The notes under the pieces are model-generated. The model was given only the letters and a program-made list of their open reading frames with translations. It was not told the origin of the DNA and did not search any database. A stretch of DNA of 33,570 nucleotides from a virus. Shown piece after piece: positions 28,756 to 33,570 of this stretch; position 1 is the stretch's first letter, and each line of letters opens with the position of its first letter. The stretch covers positions 1-33,570 of the IMG/VR virus record IMGVR_UViG_3300009431_001364; one strand, given 5' to 3'. The position numbers and the translations under genes are program-made.

Positions 28756-31407
28756 ATGAGCACGTTGTTTGAGAGACTCGGAGAGGAAGTTGCCTCCTGG
28801 AAAGAGGCTGGATATCCAGTTGAGGACTGCCCGGCCCTCGGGGAGATCCTCGACTGGGCCCGCATCGAGCAGACTGAGACGCTGCGCTTCCTCCGGCCGC
28901 CCCAGTTGCGTGCGTTGGAAGTCTACTGGTATCTGCGTCTGGTTAAAAAGACGCCCCATGTGCTCGAACTCTACCAGGACCTGTTCTCAAAGCAGTCCGA
29001 GCGGCTTGCGGCACTCGGGTTGGAGGGCGAGGGCATAAGCCGAATCATCATTGACGATGGCATCGATGCCCTCTGGGAGGCCGTCCGGTCCGACGACGAG
29101 TTCGTCCACTCCATGAAGTTGGAATCTCTTAGGGAGACACTGACGCTGGACTACCCCAGCTACATCCTTGCTCTGGCTATGGGGGCCGGTAAGACCATTC
29201 TCATCGGAGCCATCATCGCCACCGAGTTCGCCCTGGCCCTGGAATACCCTGGCGGCGAGTTCGTGCACAACGCTCTCGTATTCGCTCCCGGAAAGACCAT
29301 CATCGAGTCGCTGCGCGAGCTGGCCGATATCCCGTACGAGAAGCTCTTGCCGCCACGGCTCCATAAGCCCTTCGCTGCATCAGTGAAGCTAACGTTCACC
29401 CGGGACGGCGAAAAGGACGTGCCCGTTATTCGGGGCTCCTCCTTCAACTTGGTAGTGACAAACACCGAGAAAATCCGCATCCAGAAGGAGACCATCCGCA
29501 AGTCGGACATCGGCAGGCTGTTTACTGCCGAACAGGAGGACGAGGCTAAGGCGGAAGTGGCCAACCTTCGCCTCCAGGCAATTGCAAGTTTGCCCCACCT
29601 GGCAGTCTTCTCCGACGAGGCGCATCACACCTACGGGCAGTCTCTGGACAAGGGACTCAAGAAGGTACGCAAGACGGTTGACTACCTTGCCCAGAACACC
29701 AGCCTCATCTGCGTCGTCAACACGACAGGGACTCCCTACTACCGCCGGCAGCCTCTCAAGGACGTGGTGGTCTGGTACGGTCTGTCCGAAGGAATCCAGG
29801 ACGGCATCCTGAAAGATCTGGCCGGGAACGTTCAAGCCTACGATTTCGAAGGCGACGCTGCAAACTACGTGCGGCACGTCATCCTCAACTTCTTCGAGGA
29901 CTACGGCGACGTCCAACTCGCCAATGGGGCGCCGGCCAAGCTGGCGCTGTATTTCCCACAGACCAAGGACCTGGCTGAACTCAAGCCAGTTATAGACCAT
30001 GCGCTTGTCGAAGTGGGCCTGAGCCCCGCACTAGCTTTGGTGAATACTTCCGACGACAAGCTCACTTCCCAGGCTGATATCGACGCTTTCAATCGGCTCA
30101 ACGACCCGTCGAGCCCGCATCGTGTTGTGCTCCTGGTGAACAAGGGGACCGAAGGCTGGAACTGCCCGAGCCTGTTTGCATGTGCCCTGGCCCGGAAACT
30201 GAAGACCTCCAACAACTTCGTCCTCCAGGCATCTACCCGTTGCCTGCGTCAGGTTCCGGGCAACGACCGCAAGGCCAGGGTGTACCTGTCGAAGGACAAC
30301 TTCTCCATTCTGGACCGCCAGCTCCGGGAGACGTACGGAGAAACCATTGAGGATCTCAATCGCTCGGGCCAGGAGATGAAGCGGGCCCAGATTGTGCTTC
30401 GCAAGCTGGATATTCCGCCCCTTGTTGTGACCCGGATCGTGCGGACCGTCGTAAGGGGTGAGATGGAGATGGGGGCATTGGCCCTGACTAGACCGAAAGC
30501 CACAACTACCGAAGGTCTCACCAGACAGACGTTCACGGTTGCCGAACAGCAGGCCACCCAAGGCGTCCTCCTCCAAGTTGGCGATACGGACATCATCGAA
30601 GAGGTCGCAGACGTCCTGGACCCCTATGCCGCTGCGGTAGAGTTGGCCGGTCTTTACAGGCTTGCCCTTTGGGATGTCTACGACGAGGTTCGGCGGCTCT
30701 ACGGTCAGGAAGAGATTACCCTAGCCGAGTTTCGAGACCTGGTCAGGCAGGTGGAAGAGCAATCTCGCAACTATGAAGTGACCGAGGAGAAGGTGGATAT
30801 AGCGCTGGCCTTAGTCAGACCCGTCGATGGGTTTGACCGGGGAGAGGACGAGACCGGAGCAGAGGTCTTCACTGCGGACATCGTGTACCCCCGCGACCGC
30901 GCGCATCTCCTCCTCCACCGTGACAAGCTGCAAGGGCAGAACAAACACGACTTCGGTTTTCACTACACCCCATACGAGTTCGATTCGAACCCCGAGCAGT
31001 CTTTCTTCGAGCAGCTCCTCATGGAGCTCAACCTCCATCCCGAGGAGGTTGAGGACATCTACTTCACCGGGGCCCTGACCGACCCGAGCAAGACCGATTT
31101 CTTCGTTGAGTACAAAGACGATAAGGGTAAGTGGCGACGCTACACTCCTGATTTCGTTGTTCGCCGCAAGCCAGCCCCTGGGAAGCCCGCAGGAACTGGG
31201 AAGGCGTACATCGTGGAGATCAAGAAGGCTCACGACCGAGAACACCCGGTGGATGGCGCAACCGGGCGCAAGGCCATGGCCATCAGGAAGTGGGAGGAAC
31301 TCAATCCTGAGCGGCTGAAGTACGAGATGATTTTCACGGATGGTGCGACCATCGCTGCGAATCAGCTCGCCGCTGTCAGGGAGTTCGTGCGCGGAGGCCG
31401 GGATTGA
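28756..31407 (+). CDS. res: Type III-like restriction enzyme, Res (helicase-nuclease) subunit
   Basis: An 883-residue protein. SF2 translocase: Walker A AMGAGKT (141-147), DEAH at 287-290 (FSDEAHH), motif III TTGTPYY, and C-terminal helicase motifs with NKGTEGWNCPSLFACALAR and LQASTRCLRQ. The C-terminal nuclease has P-D at 798-799 (YTPDFVV) and E-x-K at 821-823 (IVEIKKA), the PD-(D/E)XK motif of type III enzymes. It would hydrolyse ATP and cut unmodified DNA together with Mod. The length is typical. Start ATG 28756 after a GGGG element. GC is somewhat lower than in the upstream operon, suggesting separate acquisition. It lies upstream of mod, the reverse of the common order. Confidence 0.9.
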   Translation: MSTLFERLGEEVASWKEAGYPVEDCPALGEILDWARIEQTETLRFLRPPQLRALEVYWYLRLVKKTPHVLELYQDLFSKQSERLAALGLEGEGISRIIIDDGIDALWEAVRSDDEFVHSMKLESLRETLTLDYPSYILALAMGAGKTILIGAIIATEFALALEYPGGEFVHNALVFAPGKTIIESLRELADIPYEKLLPPRLHKPFAASVKLTFTRDGEKDVPVIRGSSFNLVVTNTEKIRIQKETIRKSDIGRLFTAEQEDEAKAEVANLRLQAIASLPHLAVFSDEAHHTYGQSLDKGLKKVRKTVDYLAQNTSLICVVNTTGTPYYRRQPLKDVVVWYGLSEGIQDGILKDLAGNVQAYDFEGDAANYVRHVILNFFEDYGDVQLANGAPAKLALYFPQTKDLAELKPVIDHALVEVGLSPALALVNTSDDKLTSQADIDAFNRLNDPSSPHRVVLLVNKGTEGWNCPSLFACALARKLKTSNNFVLQASTRCLRQVPGNDRKARVYLSKDNFSILDRQLRETYGETIEDLNRSGQEMKRAQIVLRKLDIPPLVVTRIVRTVVRGEMEMGALALTRPKATTTEGLTRQTFTVAEQQATQGVLLQVGDTDIIEEVADVLDPYAAAVELAGLYRLALWDVYDEVRRLYGQEEITLAEFRDLVRQVEEQSRNYEVTEEKVDIALALVRPVDGFDRGEDETGAEVFTADIVYPRDRAHLLLHRDKLQGQNKHDFGFHYTPYEFDSNPEQSFFEQLLMELNLHPEEVEDIYFTGALTDPSKTDFFVEYKDDKGKWRRYTPDFVVRRKPAPGKPAGTGKAYIVEIKKAHDREHPVDGATGRKAMAIRKWEELNPERLKYEMIFTDGATIAANQLAAVREFVRGGRD

Positions 31408-31536
31408 CCACTGCGGGCGAACACGATTCGGCAGGAAGTGGCCCCGGCAGAAACGGGAGTCAGGGTCCCAGAAGTTTGGAACAAGCGGCCCTGGTTCAGG
31501 GGCGTCGGCAGAGCTGAAGAACGCGGAGCGACACGC

Positions 31537-33570
31537 ATGAGCGAAGAGAAGATTACTGTTACTAAGGCGAAGGGACGGCCAATGCTGACATGGGTGGGCA
31601 AGCGCCCCCTGTCACATGTGACCGCATTCCCTGCACAACATATTGAGACGTTCGACCCCGCAGGCGATCTGGGCAAGAAGCGGCATCAGCCGGAATTCTG
31701 GGCAGATTGGCCTGCAGCGTACCCGAAGGGTGGGCTTCTCTTCCACGGAGACAACAAGGAAGTTCTGGCGCATCTGCTGGCAAACGGGTTCCGAGGAAAA
31801 GTAGACCTTGTCTACATCGATCCTCCTTTCGACAGCGGTGCTGACTATGTTCGGAAGGTCAATCTGCGAGGAGGGCCTGGAACGGCCAAGATTGATGGCG
31901 AGCGCTACGCGGTGGGCGAGCAAGTCCAGTACACGGACATTTGGGCCAACGACAACTATCTTCAGTTCATGTACGAACGCCTGCTCCTGCTGCGGGAGTT
32001 GCTAGCTGAAGATGGCACGATCTATCTTCACTGCGATTGGCACAAGAGCCATTTTCTTAGATGCATAATGGACGAAGTGTTTGGGCCGGAGAGCATCCTC
32101 AATGAAGTGATTTGGAAGCGTACTTCTGCAAGGAGCGATTCCAGTACCTTCAATCACATTCACGACGCACTGTTCGTGTACCATAAGGGGACCTACCGGT
32201 TCAATCGCCTGTACTTGCCTCACGACCCGCGGTACGTAGCGAAGTACTTCACCTATAGCGACTCCGACGGGCGGCTTTATGCGACGATTGATGCCACCCA
32301 GGCGGGCCTCAGAAAAGGCTCGTCCGGAGATCCGTGGAGAGGTTTTGAGCCTTCTTCAAAGGGGAACCACTGGAAATTCGCTACGGCAGAGCTAGACAGG
32401 TTGGACGGAGAGGGGCGCATCTACTGGCCAAAAAAGGACGGAGGATGGCCCCGCTTGAAGAGCTATCTTGATGAGGCGAAGGGGGCTGCTGTACAGACGA
32501 TCTGGACAGACATCAAGGCCGTGAATAGCCAAGCGGAGGAACGTGGCGACTATCCGACACAGAAGCCCGAGGCGCTCCTCGAACGGATTATCTCAGCTTC
32601 ATCAAATGCTGGAGACCTCGTTCTGGACTGCTTCGTCGGGTCTGGTACTGCGGTAGCCGTAGCGCAGAAGCTCGGCCGTCGATGGATTGGATGCGATATC
32701 AACAAGGGGGCAATTCAGGCAGTGTCTACAAGGGTACACTCAGTAGTTGACGAGCAACAGAACGAGTCGCGTGGTGCATCGGTGGAGACTCCATCGTTGC
32801 CTGGAATAGAGAAGCCCAGCGACGACAGCATTTGCCCGCCCGCAGCGCAGGCAGCGTTCACCGTCTGGCGCGTCAATGACTACGACCTGTCCGTTCAGCA
32901 CAACGAGGCCGTGAATCTTGCATGCGAGCACATCGGTGTAGAGCGCGCCCGTTCTGACAGCTACTTCGACGGGACACGAGGGTCCTCATTGGTGAAGATT
33001 ATACCGTTTGGGCACCCGCTTTCTCCCCTGGACCTTGAAGAACTGAAGAAGGAACTTGAGGCTCGGCCGGACGAGGACAGGCGCATCACGGCGGTGTGTC
33101 TCGGAATCGAGTTGGCCGCGGTTGCCTGGGTCGAGGATTGGAACCGTCTCCGCAAGGCTGAAGATTCGGTCAACCGGATTGATGTCATCGAACTGCGCAG
33201 CGACCCGAAGTACGGCAGGTTCATCAAACACGAACCGGCCACGGCCAGAGTAACGGTGGAGCGGAAGGCCGGCAAACTTCTGGTAGATGTCGTTGATTTC
33301 ATCTCGCCCACCATCATCGAGCGCCTCAAGGATCAGGCTGGCCTGCTGGCACCGAAGATCGACGACTGGCGCTCCATGGTTGACTGCGTGATGATCGACA
33401 CGGCCTACGACGGCCAAGTTTTCAACGTGAAGCTGTCCGACGTGCCCGAGAAGAAGAACGATCTCGTGCTCGGCAAGTACGAACTGCCCGTCCCCGATGG
33501 CGAAACCACGGTAGCCGTGAAGGTCATCGACATGTTGGGGGAAGAGGTTCTTGCTATTAAGATCGTCTGA
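31537..33570 (+). CDS. mod: Type III-like modification methyltransferase, Mod subunit
   Basis: A 677-residue N6-adenine methyltransferase. The catalytic motif DPPF (95-98, VYIDPPFDSG) comes before the SAM-binding motif DCFVGSGTAVA (364-374), the order of beta-class enzymes such as Mod. TQKPEALLERII (341-352) and a target-recognition region between the motifs are present. The C-terminal ~280 residues are not recognised beyond possible Res contact. I chose ATG 31537 (MSEEKITVTK), with GGAG 9 nt upstream; the frame is open to 31438 but without a good start. The stop ends exactly at the last base of the window, so the gene is complete. Forms a restriction-modification pair with Res, 129 bp upstream. 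Confidence 0.9.
   Translation: MSEEKITVTKAKGRPMLTWVGKRPLSHVTAFPAQHIETFDPAGDLGKKRHQPEFWADWPAAYPKGGLLFHGDNKEVLAHLLANGFRGKVDLVYIDPPFDSGADYVRKVNLRGGPGTAKIDGERYAVGEQVQYTDIWANDNYLQFMYERLLLLRELLAEDGTIYLHCDWHKSHFLRCIMDEVFGPESILNEVIWKRTSARSDSSTFNHIHDALFVYHKGTYRFNRLYLPHDPRYVAKYFTYSDSDGRLYATIDATQAGLRKGSSGDPWRGFEPSSKGNHWKFATAELDRLDGEGRIYWPKKDGGWPRLKSYLDEAKGAAVQTIWTDIKAVNSQAEERGDYPTQKPEALLERIISASSNAGDLVLDCFVGSGTAVAVAQKLGRRWIGCDINKGAIQAVSTRVHSVVDEQQNESRGASVETPSLPGIEKPSDDSICPPAAQAAFTVWRVNDYDLSVQHNEAVNLACEHIGVERARSDSYFDGTRGSSLVKIIPFGHPLSPLDLEELKKELEARPDEDRRITAVCLGIELAAVAWVEDWNRLRKAEDSVNRIDVIELRSDPKYGRFIKHEPATARVTVERKAGKLLVDVVDFISPTIIERLKDQAGLLAPKIDDWRSMVDCVMIDTAYDGQVFNVKLSDVPEKKNDLVLGKYELPVPDGETTVAVKVIDMLGEEVLAIKIV

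Overview
The window looks like part of an integrated phage-like mobile element in a GC-rich bacterium. The codon use, the Cys-rich repeat lipoprotein and several small conserved phage-type proteins suggest a deltaproteobacterial/Myxococcota or Desulfobacterota-like host. That host assignment is an inference from style, not from any marker gene.

Layout. (1) 1-1233 (+): a lower-GC secreted lipoprotein with Cys-rich repeats, probably host or cargo. (2) 6150-1334 (-): a compact packaging/head operon of large terminase, portal, a peptidoglycan-binding putative cysteine peptidase and a Mu gpF/SPP1 gp7-type minor head protein. It stops against the lipoprotein gene; no capsid, tail or lysis genes are present. 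(3) 6359-8965 (+): small genes, including two tandem paralogues, an orphan core-binding domain, a DUF4314-type protein and a complete tyrosine recombinase. A sigma-54-like promoter lies in front. (4) 17125-8968 (-): a long operon with many ATGA overlaps, encoding a RecD2-type helicase half, a 1232-residue primase-helicase fusion, small zinc or HTH proteins, a small-terminase-like protein, a Lar-like zinc ribbon and an HNH endonuclease. (5) 17126-21727: a lower-density region with an unknown ORF, gene debris including a broken class I fructose-bisphosphate aldolase, a Com-like zinc ribbon and a sigma-factor-like gene. (6) 21728-28621 (+): a recombination operon with a Cas4/AddB-like nuclease, a Sak4-like ATPase, a DUF669 ssDNA-binding-like protein, an ERCC4 nuclease, the N-terminal half of RecD2, DUF2924 and a large serine recombinase. 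(7) 28756-33570 (+): a type III-like restriction-modification pair in the order Res then Mod.

Two observations stand out. First, a RecD2 helicase appears to be split at its domain boundary: the OB/HhH half is encoded in the rightward operon, and the motor half is the first gene of the leftward operon on the opposite strand, about 7.9 kb away. Second, the first genes of these two divergent operons are each preceded, at 42-49 nt, by a near-identical 42-bp sequence in the same orientation relative to transcription (37/42 identical). It has sigma-70-like spacing to a CATAGT box, and a sigma-like gene ends inside one copy. A simple reading is that an element-encoded sigma factor or regulator switches on both replication/recombination operons together, so that both halves of RecD2 are co-produced. 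The rival reading is that the two copies are terminal inverted repeats of an old insertion.
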